From Microbotryum silenes-acaulis (Eukaryota; Basidiomycota; Microbotryomycetes; Microbotryales; Microbotryaceae): a stretch of 64,000 nt of DNA. Shown in pieces: positions 10,566 to 22,307 of the stretch. A program made the position numbers and the translations under genes. The stretch spans positions 1,798,001 to 1,862,000 of the forward strand of contig QPFY01000004.1 in the NCBI GenBank assembly GCA_003665825.1, in the 5' to 3' direction. Position 1 is the first letter of the stretch. Each line of letters starts with the position of its first letter. The notes beneath the pieces are model-generated. The model had not been told where the DNA came from. It ran no database searches and saw only the letters and a list, made by a program, of their open reading frames with translations.

Positions 10566-12028
10566 TCATTCATCCACACCCGTACTGACGGCCGGAACAA
10601 AGTACGTCAATACCCCACCCTGCGATTCCCCCTTTGACGCGAGGTAGAGATAAAAGATCGCGCAATGCCCTTCACACAAGGAAGCGATCGTCGAGGACGA
10701 GATCGGGTACGCGGCGAGGAACTTGAGCAGGTTCTTTGAATCAACCGTCACGGAGAAGAACTGGCTTGGATTGGGTTCGGCGGTCGGCGCTGGGTCTTTG
10801 AACGGACGAAGCTGAGGTGAGTGGAATAGGATGATTCAGTGGGAACAGTGTGTACCTCCCGACGAACCTTCTTCACCGGGACGAGGGTGTAGCAATCCGC
10901 GCCATTCGGTTGTCACGTTCGCATCTTCACTTTCGGCACGGAGTCTTGAGGACCGAAGGTTCATGAGTCAGTTCTAGACAAGTTCACTTGTACGAATTAT
11001 TCAAAAACACACTTGAGTTCACCCTGATGGTTCGCACTGATCGTGACCAAAGGTGAGATGGTTTTAAGGCGCTCGCAGATCGTCTTCAGCGTCGCCAACG
11101 GCGGCAACATGATATTGATCTGTCGACGTCCCGAACTCAGAATCAGTAACGACGGACTCGACTCGACCGGAGGAATGAGAAACTGACGTCGGGTGTTGGA
11201 CACAGTGGTTCTTTGAGAAGGTCCATCTCGGCGGCTTTTCTGACGCGCACGCCGACGTCCTGACTGATGTCGGTCGGGTTCATCCCTTTGCTCTGCGTGA
11301 GCGAGGAGGCGTTTCAGGATTCTTTTTCCGAGGCGGCGATGGCGGACTAGATCGCAACGTACGATGGTCTTGATGCTGAGTGTCAGAACGGGTCGTGCAC
11401 CTTTGCCCGAGCCATCGGGACCTTGACCACCCTTTTTGGCCAGCTTGATCGTCACTTCGGTCGCTCCCTGATGGATGATGGAACGTCGGTCAATACACGT
11501 CACAAATGTAGAAGTAAGATTTGCGTGCATACATGAGCCGATCTCAATGCCTTAGCCAGAGCTTCTGTCGATACCTCGAGGTAGATCTCGTTGTTGCTAT
11601 TGGACTCGAGGCGGAAATCCTGGTCAATCCTGAAAATGGACGACTGTACGAGTTGCCCCGCGCCGCGACGAGATGTCAAATCGTCAGCGAGCAACCCTCG
11701 GCGGGGAAGGATGACGGGATGAGATGCGGTAAGATCGAGATTACAGCACTCACCACTGCTATTTGACTGTTTGAACGAATTCGCGGTCATTCGACACGTG
11801 GTCAGTACTAGCAAAATTGAGTCCGAGTCCCCACATCGATCGAGGTCGAGTGAATTATGAAACGACGTACCTCCACACCTGCACGCCATTGGCGGTCGTA
11901 TCGCTCAGACAGACGAGATGCACCGAGTCGGGTTTGAGTTTGATGGTCGCCTGCTTGGACAGGGGGGAGAGGGATGTGACCAGGCGACCGAACTGCACCG
12001 GACTGGCCAACGTCGCTCGGAAGCGCAT
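10566..12028 (-). CDS. HUS1: HUS1, checkpoint clamp subunit (305 aa)
   Basis: Nuclear subunit of the Rad9-Rad1-Hus1 (9-1-1) sliding clamp, which is loaded at damaged DNA and activates the ATR/Mec1 pathway. Exons: 12028-11871, 11766-11754, 11643-11533, 11467-11363, 11292-11188, 11119-11013, 10944-10856, 10795-10566. The N-terminus MRFRATLASPVQFGRLVTSL and the segment VHLVCLSDTTANGVQVWSQI are typical. So are FRLESNSNNEIYLEVS, INIMLPPLATLKTICERLK, VTISANHQGELK and the C-terminal GGVLTYFVPAV. Length is usual for the family. Exon 2 is only 13 nt and is needed to restore VWSQIAV. The last acceptor (10796) is chosen because it alone keeps the C-terminal frame; the better-looking acceptor nearby would shift it. 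The gene is divergent from NUP84, with 273 bp between the start codons. Confidence 0.93.
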
Positions 12029-12301
12029 GCCGGTGACGAGGACGACGCGTCAGAAGAGGGCTGTCCAGCTGTTTCTGGGGAGGTGACGATTGATCAGGGC
12101 TGGATGTGGCGAAGAGGTGGGAACGGAACCGAGCGCGACCGACCCCAGACAAACAGGCCATACACAGGTGGTCCGTGCGCGTGGGGAGGAGTTCCTCAGT
12201 GTCAATGTGTGGCCGCCGATCGCGCTTGCTTCGCTCTCCTCAATCACCCAACGCCCTCAACCCCACCCGGTACTTGTGGGAAGCGATTCCTGACGGGAGC
12301 C
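12029..12301. promoter_or_regulatory. Shared divergent promoter of HUS1 and NUP84
   Basis: The two start codons face away from each other across 273 bp, so one short region must serve both genes. I saw no clear TATA box or repeated motif. Co-regulation is inference from spacing only. Confidence 0.5.
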
Positions 12302-15300
12302 ATGGACGACGTCTATCTCGCGTTCTGCGATCAGTTGCAGCAGGCGCAGTTGGGCCAGGTCGCGCTGCTCGATGAGGACGATGGACTGCTGATGCGCTGG
12401 GCACAGATATGCGATGTCATGTAAGTGCCACAGTGCACGGATCAACGTTTCAACACATGTACTCAACATCCGGTCTGTTTTCCCCAGGCTGCAACAACTC
12501 GAATCACAGCAAGAAGCGTCGGGGACAGAGCAGATCGACTCGTGGATGCTCGAGCGCAATACATGGCAGCTCGTACAGGCGCTCTATGCGTGAGGCTTAC
12601 CATGCAGACTATACATCCCCAACTACCTGAATTGATCTCACCCGCACCTCTCATCATCAGTGAACGACTCGCGGAAACACCGGCTTCGTCAAGCGACGCC
12701 GCGTCGACCTCGGCCAACCCGTACACACCACCTTTGTCCGTCGCACAACTCCTGATAGAGCATGACAAGCAACTCGTCGAACTCTCCGTACGTCTCACCG
12801 CAACAGGCCGCCTCGCGACCTCCAGAGCCGCGACGGGCGTGAACCACAGCTAACTCCTCTGTGCCGCTAAACAGGCAATCCGAGATTGGTTACATTCGAT
12901 CCCGACAACACTGAACCCAGCTGAAATACGACGGGGATACCTCCCCTGGACCAAGAACAAGATCAAGCAGGCCAAACGATCCGGTCAACCTCTGCCTCGC
13001 GGGATCGTCCAACACCTCGACCCCGACGCCGTGCTGCGAGAGGCCAAGAATGCACAGGGTGGTGCAGGGGGGAGACTGGAATCGGATGATGCGGTGAGTC
13101 CACGAGGTAGGATAGGAATGATGGAACGATTCCGAAGCTGATCTTTGTTCAACCGCGCGGCTGGCGAAATCACAGGCTTACGAGAAGGCGCTCCTCCGAT
13201 CCTTGTTCGAGTACGTCCGAGCGGGTCAACTCGACTTGGCCATAGACATGTGTCGACAGTCGGACCAATCGTGGCGAGCCGCATCGCTTTCGGGTGGTAA
13301 GCTCGCGTCCGATCGAGCACTCGCTTCGGGTGATTCTGGCTTTGGCGAGGATGAGGATGCTATGGACGATGAGCTGCTGCAGCGCGGGAGCAAGATCAGC
13401 GGCAACGTCAATAGGAAGCTATGGAAGATGATGTGTCGCAAATTGGCCAGTTCGGTGAGTCAACCGACGAGTCGCCGCCGGCGAGTTACTTGTCTAACCC
13501 TTGCCACTCTCTGCGACGCAGCCCAATCTCGACCCTTACGAGCGCGCCCTGTACGGCGCTATTTCGGGCGACACGACCTCGGTTCTACCCGTCTGCAGCT
13601 CGTGGGAGGACATCGTCTGGGTCCACGTCAATTCACTCTTCGAAGCGCACGTAGAATCCGGCCTGTTGCATTCAAGCTCGGGACGGTACTGGTCCCACGG
13701 CAGCGTTCAACCGATAGACGACTCGACGAACCGCGGTGCCAAATCGACCATCGACCCCGAGGACGTCTTGCTCGCTCCCGCCGCAAGGGGGATACGGAGC
13801 GAATTGGAATCGATCTTTGATCGGTTGCTCAAACTCGAACGCGGGGACGTCGCGCAGGCAAGCAAGAACCCGTATCGCGTTTCGCAGACCTATTTGATCG
13901 TCGGCAAGATCGGGGACCTGTTAACAACCTTTGTGGAGCGACTGGAAGTTGCGGCGCAGGACACGGAGCCAGAGTGAGCTTGGAGCAGTGGTTGCGAAAG
14001 CGGCGCACCTCGTCGGATATATGACTGACCATCGCATCCGTCGTTCACAGAGCACTGGCGCACCTGCTGCGATTCTTTACGCATCTCATCCTCGTCTTGC
14101 GACTTTTGAAGCAACCCCTACCCACTCACGCTGCGAATCGCATTCTTGAAGCCTACATCTCCGTCCTTGAAGCGAACGATCAATCCGAATCCCTCATTGC
14201 CTTCTACGCGTCCCAACTTGACTCGACGTCGGCGATCGAGTCCTACGCCCACTTCCTCCTCACCTTTGGGCCCGACTCGGATCGTCAATCGCGTAAGCTC
14301 GCCTTGCTCAAAGCGAGCGAACACGGTCTCGACCTCGCCGCGATCGCCTGCCGCACCGTCGAATTGGTCCTCCAAGACGTCAGGGACGACCTATTGCCCG
14401 AACTGAACGAGGATCGTCGACTCGGATCTTCGGAAGCTTTCGACGCATACGCACGCATCGACGCTCGTCAACTTGAGCTGATTCGCAGTCTCGAATGGTT
14501 GACCTTTGACCGTCGCACCTATTCCGAAGCTTTGACGCAAGCGAACGCCTTGACGCGCTATTTCCTCTCAACGGACCTCCCTCACGCCGCTAGGGAACTG
14601 ATCTTCCAACTCCCCGCCGACTTGTTACCTGTCGAGGCGGCTCAAGTGGTCGAGAAGGAGGGCGAAGATCACGATGCGCAGATAAGAGAGTTTTTGGATT
14701 ACACGAGCTTGTTTGCTTGCTTGGAGAAGCATACAAGGTGGGCCGAGGTGTGGAGTAGGAAGCCGAGAACAAAGTGAGTACTCCCGAGGTGTGCTCCGGT
14801 CGAAGAAGCGGCAGCTGACTCGAGGGTCGACGATTTCCTCACAGCGCACCGAAACTCGAGCAGAATGCCTTCAAAGATGGGATCGCAGTAAGCGGAATTT
14901 TGTTTTGATGCAGTACCCGTTGCTTGATCTGACGCCCTCCCACCTGTGCAGACACTCATCGATGACTTTTACGATTCGACGGTTCTGCTGCTAAACTCGG
15001 ACTGGCTCAAGCTCGACCTACCGCTCAACGATGGGAACTTGGACAGTGGGTCTCATGAACACCCGATTGATGTTGTCTGTGAATAATGCTGATGTCGGAT
15101 CCATCGTGTACAGCCCCGAGACGACTCGCCGAACTCTCCCGGATCCGACAACTCGTGATCCCTCACCTCGTCTTGCGTCTGCACTTCACCCTCTACGACT
15201 CTCGCGAGATCCTTCCCTCGTACGTGCTTAAACCTTCAATACTTCTTAGCGTCCCTCACTGACCTTTCTTCATCCTCGTCTCATGTACGCAGCTCGCTGC

Positions 15301-15470
15301 AACGCTGCTTCGAGCTCGCCAACCTCGTAGCGGACGAACGAACGCAACTTTACCTCGAATTCGTGGGTGAGCGAACGAACCTGATTGGCGATTACCTTGA
15401 TCAAGTCAGGTTGGCCAGTCTGGCGGCTTTGGAAGTGGGAAAGGATAGGAGTGCGTTTTCGGTAGCATAG
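12302..15470 (+). CDS. NUP84: NUP84/NUP107, nuclear pore scaffold protein (813 aa)
   Basis: Alpha-helical subunit of the Y-shaped Nup84/Nup107 complex that forms the outer ring of the nuclear pore. Exons: 12302-12420, 12488-12589, 12661-12787, 12875-13093, 13176-13454, 13522-13973, 14051-14773, 14845-14887, 14952-15045, 15114-15219, 15293-15470; all phases close. Family landmarks are CRQSDQSWRAASLSGG, ERALYGAISGD, VLPVCSSWEDIVWVHVNSLFE, LLRFFTHLILVLRLL and, near the end, RIRQLVIPHLVLRLHFTLYD. The protein is helical throughout with no signal peptide or membrane span, as expected. Length fits fungal family members. It runs in the same direction as QNS1, with 337 bp between them. Confidence 0.93.
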
Positions 15471-15807
15471 AGAGACTGTTTTTTTTACGTTGCATTGAAA
15501 ATTGCCCCTCAGGCGCTAGTGTGGACGCTTCGGAGGGAAGTGAGATGTATCGTCGGTCGATGGCTGCTTGGAAACACGCGGTATCCCCGAAGAGGTGGTA
15601 CTGACCAACGTGGGCGCGCTTGAGGAAATTGATATACTTTTTTACTTTGGTTGGACTTGCATCGATCGCTAGGTGTGATGATCCGATAAGATTCTTGTAA
15701 ACTCATGCGGCGACGGACCCCGGACTGATCCACATCCGAGATCGTTCTCGCTCTCCCTCTCGACGCGCCTGCGCCACATTGAACGACACGACTTTGCCCC
15801 TAGAAAG
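15471..15807. other. NUP84-QNS1 intergenic region and QNS1 leader
   Basis: Includes the 3' flank of NUP84 and the presumed 5' untranslated exon of QNS1. A short upstream frame begins ATGCGGCGACGG at 15705 and ends at a TGA seven codons later; if transcribed it would be an upstream ORF. No in-frame ATG for QNS1 exists between the stop at 15679 and the first splice donor. Confidence 0.5.
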
Positions 15808-18800
15808 AGTAAGCGTCTCATCTCAGAAAGACCGTGATGAGTCGAAACAATGCTTATTGTTTGCTCGTGACTGACGTCCGACGTGTTTCGCAGTGCCGAA
15901 CCCGATCACTGTGGCGACTTGTTCGCTGAACCAGTGGGCGCTCGACTTTGACGGTCAGTCATCGCTCAGCTCTAGCCGGCACTACGCACACTACGGCGCG
16001 ATCTTTGCTTTCTAACATCAATCGCTGACACGTGTCAATACAGGCAACCTCGAACGCATCCTGGAAAGTATCCGGATCGCCAAGCAACGAGGTGCGAAGC
16101 TCCGGATTGGCCCTGAACTCGAGATCACGTGCGTCTCAAGTCATCTTGTGCGCCGCACGTCGCCGACCATGACTCACTTACACATGTGCCCTTTTTGACA
16201 TAGTGGATATGGATGCCAGGATCACTTCTTGGAAGGTCAGTCTTGTGAAAAATGGGCGCCCGCGGCTCGTTCAACAAGCTCACCAATGTTGGAATCTGGT
16301 CTACATTACAGGCGATACGGGCTGGCATGCTTGGGAGGTTCTGCACAAGATTCTTGAAGCCGATGACTGTCAAGACATGATCGTCGATGTTGGCATGTGC
16401 GTGGCCCCCCCTGATTGGACCCCTCCTGACCTGGATTCTGCGAATCGGCTTTGACTCATGCAGCCCGCGTCGATTGACACCTCTGGACGATTTTGCAGGC
16501 CCGTCTCACACAATAACGTTCTCTACAATTGCCGTATTATCTTCTACAACCGAAAGATCTTGCTCATCCGACCCAAGATGTGGCTCGCCAACGACGGCAA
16601 CTATCGCGAGCCGAGGTGGTTCGCACCGTGGATGAAGCCGAAGACGACCGAGGAATTTTGGCTGCCGTGGATGATAGCGCAAATTACGGGTCAGGTGCGT
16701 GGCCTTCACGTGCTGAGCTCGTTCAAGACTCAACACCGACTCAGACGCCTGTCCTCGGCTCACAGACGACCGCTCCGTTTGGAGACGCAGTCGTGGCGGC
16801 TCCAGATACTTGCATCGGAGTCGAAATGTGCGAGGAATTGTTCACACCGAATGCGTAAGTTGGATGGCAACACGATGATTGCCCGTTCGAGCTCATTCAT
16901 CATAACTGAGCTCTTCTTGTTCGCGCGGTAGACCCCACATCGGTATGGGACTCGCTGGAGTTGAAATTTTCACCAACTCGAGCGCCAGTCACCACGAACT
17001 GCGCAAGCTTTCGACTCGTATCGACTTGATCAAAGAAGCGACCCTTAAAGTAAGTCATTCTCGCGCCTCATGCAGCATAAACCGCTGTCACTCAGGAAAT
17101 CCATGAACAGTCGGGAGGGCTGTACCTCTACGCGAATCAACAAGGCTGCGACGGCGATCGCCTCTACTACGACGGCTGTTCTTTCATCGCCCTCAATGGC
17201 AAAGTGGTTGCCCAAGGTTCGCAATTCTCTCTCAATGACGTCGAGGTCGTTACAGCAACCGTCGATATCCAAGAAGTGAGGCACCATCGAAGTGGGAGTT
17301 CGAGGAGCGTGCAAGCTGCCGCGAGCAAATCTTACCCATTTATCAGGTGTGCGATGAGGCTCGCCTGTGATGATCAGAATGAGGAGTTGACCGACACCGA
17401 GTTGATGGGTAAAGGCGAGTTCAAGTACCATACACCCGAAGAGGAGATTGCGTGAGTCCAGCTTTCGCGACCGGGTTTGAAAATCACCCTCCAGCTGATC
17501 CGTTCGCTGTCTCACCCCCGCATCCCACTAGTCTCGGTCCCGCATGTTGGTTATGGGACTACCTCCGTCGATCGCGCACCCAGGGTTACTTTGTCCCTCT
17601 AAGCGGTGGCATCGATTCATGCGCGACCGCTACCATCGTTTACTCGATGTGTCTTCTCGTGATCAAAGAATCCGCGCTCGGTAACGAACTCGTCATTCAA
17701 GACGCGAGGAGGATCGTTGGTGAGAAAGCCGACTCGGATTACGTCCCCGTCGACGCGAGGGAATTTTGTGGTAGGATCTTTCATACGTGTTATATGGGGA
17801 CGGAGAACTCGAGCATTGAAACGAGGAAGAGGGCCAAGGATTTGGCGGAGGCGATTGGGAGGTGCGTGTCGAGAGTCGAGTTAGTCGTTCAGGAAGGGCG
17901 AAGACTGATCTGAAAGAGGTTCAACATGCACAGTTACCACGTCGATCTCAACATGGACACCGTCATTACCTCGATTCGTTCGTTGTTCCTCCTCGTGACT
18001 AACAAGAAGCCCGAGTTCCGAGCTCACGGAGGCACGAACGGAGAGAACCTAGCGTTGCAGAACATCCAAGCGAGGTTGCGCATGTTGTTGGCTTATCTTT
18101 TTGCGCAACTGTTGCCGTGGGTTAGGGGTTCAACTGGTGCGTTGCTTGTCTTGGGAAGCGCCAACGTTGATGAGAGGTGAGTTAGGACCTTGCTGCTTTA
18201 AGACGGAAAAGGATGTTTCAAAGCTGAGGAGAGAGTGCATCGACAAAATTTACAGCCTTCGAGGGTACTTGACCAAGTACGATTGCTCGAGCGCGGACGT
18301 GAATCCGATTGGCGCCATCTCGAAAACGGACCTCAAGAAATTCATCGCTTACGCCCAAACGGCATTCGATCTGCCCATTTTGGCCGAGTGAGTCACAGAG
18401 TCCACACTCCAACGACAAAAGCTCCGTTTACTACAAGGCACACACTGACATAATGCTTCGGCCACTTCACAGATTCTTGAACGCGACGCCGACGGCCGAA
18501 CTAGAACCCATCACCGAGGACTACGTCCAAGCCGACGAAGCCGACATGGGCATGACCTACGACGAACTTTCCATCTACGGTCGTCTCCGAAAGATTGAGA
18601 AACTCGGTCCTTACGCCATGTACACTAAACTCATTTCCCTCTGGGGTTATAAACTCAGTCCCATTGAGATCGCGGATAAAGTCAAGTTGTTCTTCTTCGA
18701 GTACGCGCGCAATCGTCACAAGATGACGACGATCACGCCGAGTTATCATGCCGAGGCATATACGTGCGATGATAATAGGGCCGATTTGAGACCGTTTTTG

Positions 18801-18893
18801 TACCCTGCTCGATGGCCTTGGCAGTTTAGGAAGATTGACGAAACGGCGCAGATCTTGCCGGATAAGAGTCAAAGGAAGGCCAAGGTCGAGTAA
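15808..18893 (+). CDS. QNS1: QNS1, glutamine-dependent NAD+ synthetase (722 aa)
   Basis: Catalyses the final ATP-dependent amidation of nicotinic acid adenine dinucleotide to NAD+, using ammonia from glutamine; cytosolic and nuclear. Coding parts: 15808, 15894-15953, 16044-16128, 16204-16235, 16312-16396, 16499-16694, 16745-16854, 16932-17049, 17111-17451, 17532-17861, 17919-18176, 18256-18387, 18473-18893. The N-terminal nitrilase-type glutaminase has the Glu-Lys-Cys triad: Glu45 (GPELE), Lys114 (RPKMW) and Cys182 (EMCEELF). The synthetase domain has the ATP-binding [13 protein letters not shown], and [13 protein letters not shown] and SANVDES follow. Length is close to yeast Qns1. The ATG is split: A is the last base of exon 1 and TG opens exon 2. 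The frame upstream in the unspliced sequence hits a stop with no ATG, so splicing is needed to create the start. Confidence 0.93.
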
Positions 18894-19017
18894 TGGGAAT
18901 TATACTGGTTAGAAATGCAAGTGAAACAGCGTTATCCGTATACACAAAATAAAATGACAACATGGGGTCAAGACGCAATGAATGCTGCTCGTGAGACAGG
19001 GAAAGAGTCGCAGAAGA

Positions 19018-21913
19018 TCACTTGGCGGGCAAGCGAGAAAATATGGAAGGTTGATCGGGGTCACCACCCGCGTCTTGAGCGGCTGTGCGCATAATAATGA
19101 GGGCCGTGCGTCAGTAAGAATAACCAGCACGACGGCCCAGGCTGGTCGGCGATGCGCACCTTTTCGCTTGACGCTTTCCATGATGTCGTTCGTTGAGGAG
19201 CGATCGAGATCGTCGCGAGCCTTGAGGAGGCCTTCGACGAACGCGACGTTGGCTCCGTACCGCTTCTTGAACGCAGAGTACTGTGGGGTGAAAACAGCTA
19301 CAATCAGCCCACCGAGCCCAACAGCAAGCGCTAAGTTGGTTCCAAACTCACATCAAGGATAACCATCATCTTACTCGCACTCATCAACGTCAAGATGCTC
19401 TCCAAGACATCAAAGTATTCATCCAACTCCTTCTTGCTCTTGTACGCGCCAAAGAACTCCCTCGACTTGGTGATATCTTCCCGAATACGATCCAACGCCG
19501 CCGGGATGCGTAGCTTGGAGCACTTCTTGATCGCGACGATGTAGGTGATGAGGTACGTGTCGATGATGTCTTCGATCAGTAGCTCAAAGAGGTTAGGGTT
19601 CAGATGGGTTTGGTAGTCTTCGGCGATGTAGTCTCGAAGGGTCTCGACAATTAAGGTTACGGGATCGGCGGGGCTATCGGCAGAGGGTTTGTCGTACCAT
19701 GATTGGGTCAGCAACGCCTTCGTCGCCGGCTTGAGATCGTTGAACACGACGTCGATCAGGACCTGTACGCAACGCTTCGCGACATCAAGGTAGCCGTCCA
19801 TTGCGTCATTGAGCTTGTCCGCGATCGCGGTCTTGTACTTTTTGGATACGAGCGGCTCAAGGCGATTGTTGAGCACCTCGGTGAAATCGGCCGAACGGAT
19901 CTGGTCGTTCGCCAAGGCCATGACGTATTCGACCAAACCGCCGGGCACTTCGTCCGGGTTCTTGGCTTCGACTTGTCGTTTGTACTCTTGGTCGAGCAAG
20001 GTCAACCATTGCCTTTGGACGCCGCGCATGACTCGGCTCGCTTCTTGTACGATGCGCAAGAGGATCGAACCCTGATTCGAATCGAGCGAGAGGTCGATCT
20101 GTTGATTCAGCATCTGGAAAAGGATGACGGCACCTTGCATCCCGTATTGACCGTCGGGGTCGATTTCAGGAGGTTGTTCACGCTTGACGAATTCGTCGAC
20201 CTCAGTCTTCATCAAGTTCGCGGTCCATTCGTCCATTTTCTTGACGACGAGCAACGCATAATCCTCAATGAGTTGCGCCTCGCGGCCGTCGAGTAGGGGT
20301 GGGGTGACCCATTCGACGTGGACATCGAGCTCGGTGACCATCGTCTTTTGATACTCTTTGACGAACTGCGAGAGTCGTAGCAGCGAGCCGGCATCGGGTC
20401 CGGCCTTGACGTAGGTTTGCAAAAAGTCGTACAAGGCCTTGTGGTACCCTTTGACGCTGCAGGCGTGGTTGGAAAAGGAGAACACATCAGCTCCTGGCCC
20501 AAGATCCGCTAGTACAGGGTCCCCAAGGCGCATGTCCTTACTAGACCGAAAAGATCTGCAAGCTTGCCGATGGTTAAACATCAGTGCCCGTGCGAGGGGT
20601 TCAGATGAAGCCTCCTATCGTAAGCTCACCTTCCAATCCGGTGGGAATGCTGGCACCAAATCCTTCTCCACGGTCAACAGACTGTCATAGATCCAATCCA
20701 GGTCATCGAGCCAGGCCATCCCATTATCGTTATGCCTCGCATAACTGCGTTCAATTTCAGTCCGACACGCATCCTTGATCGCATCCATGACCTTGGCCCG
20801 ATAATGCTTAATGATGCGCGCATCGGCTTGAAGACTCTTGAACCTCGAAGCAACGTCGAGCGTGCCCGCTTTCTTGACCATCCTGATGGCAATCGCTTTC
20901 TGGTCCCTTGCACCTTCGACCTCAGCAATCTTGGCGACCTTGACCGCGACCGAGGCGTGGCCGCGTCTTGAAAGTTCGAGCAGTTCCCGTGCGATACGAA
21001 AGTAGTGCGCTTCAAAGGCTTCGATCGTTTCTGAAAGTCGCTCAAAGTAGGCTTCGAGGGTACGCATCGTCTCGGGTTGACACCGCGATCGTTTGGCTTG
21101 GGTCAGGGTTTCGTTGCGGAAGGTCTCGAGCTCGGTCAAGTGGTAGTGGACGGGGAGCAGGTTCGGTGCCGGTCCGAGTGGATCGGCTCGGTCGGTCGAG
21201 AGTAGGGACGAGATGTAGGATAGACGCGTATACATGGACCTCAGCGCGGTCGCGGTTTCCAGTGCTTGAGTGAACCGTCGATGGATGACCGAGAGCTGAA
21301 GACCAGGGACAAGTCTCCATCAGCTCGTGGCTCGTCTGGGGACGGAGAACCGGTCTGGAACACCCACCTGAACGAGCTTGCCGAATCCTGGGATTTGACC
21401 TCTTGGATCGGACATGTTGTGTTCTACGTCCTTCATTCCTTCCTTGATGGTTTCGATTGTAGCTTTGGCCTGCGCATCCCACATAAAGATGAAACGTGGA
21501 GGGGCAGGGGGAGGGGGAGGGGGAGGGGGGAGCTCGAGCCCGGAATGAGCAATGCTCGCTCCCGCATGCCAGCATAATCACAACAAGATCTGAACTGACC
21601 TCTTTCAATCCGTGCAGTCCTTCTCTCATAGCATCGACCTGTTCCTTGCCCCTCGCGGACAGGGACGTCTGCAACGAAGCGCGCTCCTTTTGGATCCGCT
21701 GGCGTAGCAACGGCATACGCGTCAATGTTGAGGGTGTTGACAGATGCTATGGAGTACAAACGCTCATATTCAGTGGTGATCTGCTGTTGTAAGAGTGCAT
21801 GTCGGAGGCACCTCGGCGATCGCGCTCGCGGCTGTTGAATGGCCTCCGGGTGGTGCGGTCGCAGGGGCAGCGTTACTCGTCCCCGCATAGCCACCCATCA
21901 ACGATTGCATCAT
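19018..21913 (-). CDS. SEC6: SEC6, exocyst complex subunit (754 aa)
   Basis: Subunit of the exocyst, which tethers secretory vesicles at sites of polarised growth. Exons: 21913-21812, 21698-21600, 21469-21368, 21295-20630, 20555-20542, 20456-19352, 19280-19160, 19073-19018. Family landmarks are LSVIHRRFTQALETATALR, LGPAPNLLPVHYHLTELE, FRNETLTQAKRS, WLDDLDWIYDSLLTVEKDLV and the long C-terminal helical region with PPEIDPDGQYG and LLIEDIIDTYLITY. A 14-nt exon (20555-20542) restores IFSVYVKGYHKALYDFL; skipping it would break the frame. The start at 21913 (MMQSLMGGYAG) is less certain than the rest; a shorter form could begin at an ATG inside the first intron. Intron 2 contains a long poly-pyrimidine run. 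The gene is divergent from the CDF transporter. Confidence 0.92.
21501..21530. repeat. G-rich tract inside SEC6 intron 2
   Basis: On + this is GGGGC followed by repeated AG4-6 blocks, with at least five runs of four or more G. It has the primary sequence of a G-quadruplex. Seen from SEC6, which is transcribed the other way, it is an uninterrupted pyrimidine tract in the middle of the 130-nt intron 21599-21470. Confidence 0.75.
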
Positions 21914-22307
21914 CTTGCCGACAGATGCGTGGGCCAGCAATGCCTGTGTCCGGGGGGTGGATGGGAGGTGTCCGCAATGCGCGCGTCGTGACACAAGGAG
22001 CAAGCACGCGCATGAAGAGCCACACGCTGCCCACACGACGTCGCTCAGTCAATTCGAGGCGGGCCGGGTAATCCGGTGAAAATCGCGCATTACAAGCTGC
22101 TGACGCAGCTTATTATGAATTGCTGCCCCCCGCCCCCACCTGCCCCCATGAGCCCCCACGCGCCGCCCACGGGCCTTTCGTCTCCGCGCCGCGTGGCTTG
22201 GCCCCTTTTGCTCTCAGGCCCCTCTCAAGCTGTGCGGTGTGTTCGACGGCCGACCGTAACTCTCTCCTGACCTGGCCTGCGCAAGTAACGGGGCGCTTTT
22301 TAGGCTC
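21914..22307. other. SEC6-CDF divergent region
   Basis: Holds the upstream sequence of SEC6 and the presumed first exon or promoter of the cation transporter. A C-rich run lies at about 22124-22160. A short upstream exon supplying the ATG for the transporter's presequence may be here, but I could not place it. Confidence 0.4.

Noticed and set aside
19703..20296. 197-codon open frame on +
   Set aside because: Antisense shadow of the long SEC6 exon, a by-product of its codon use.
21042..21725. 227-codon - frame overlapping SEC6
   Set aside because: Runs through SEC6 introns in the wrong frame; the spliced model gives conserved Sec6 sequence instead.
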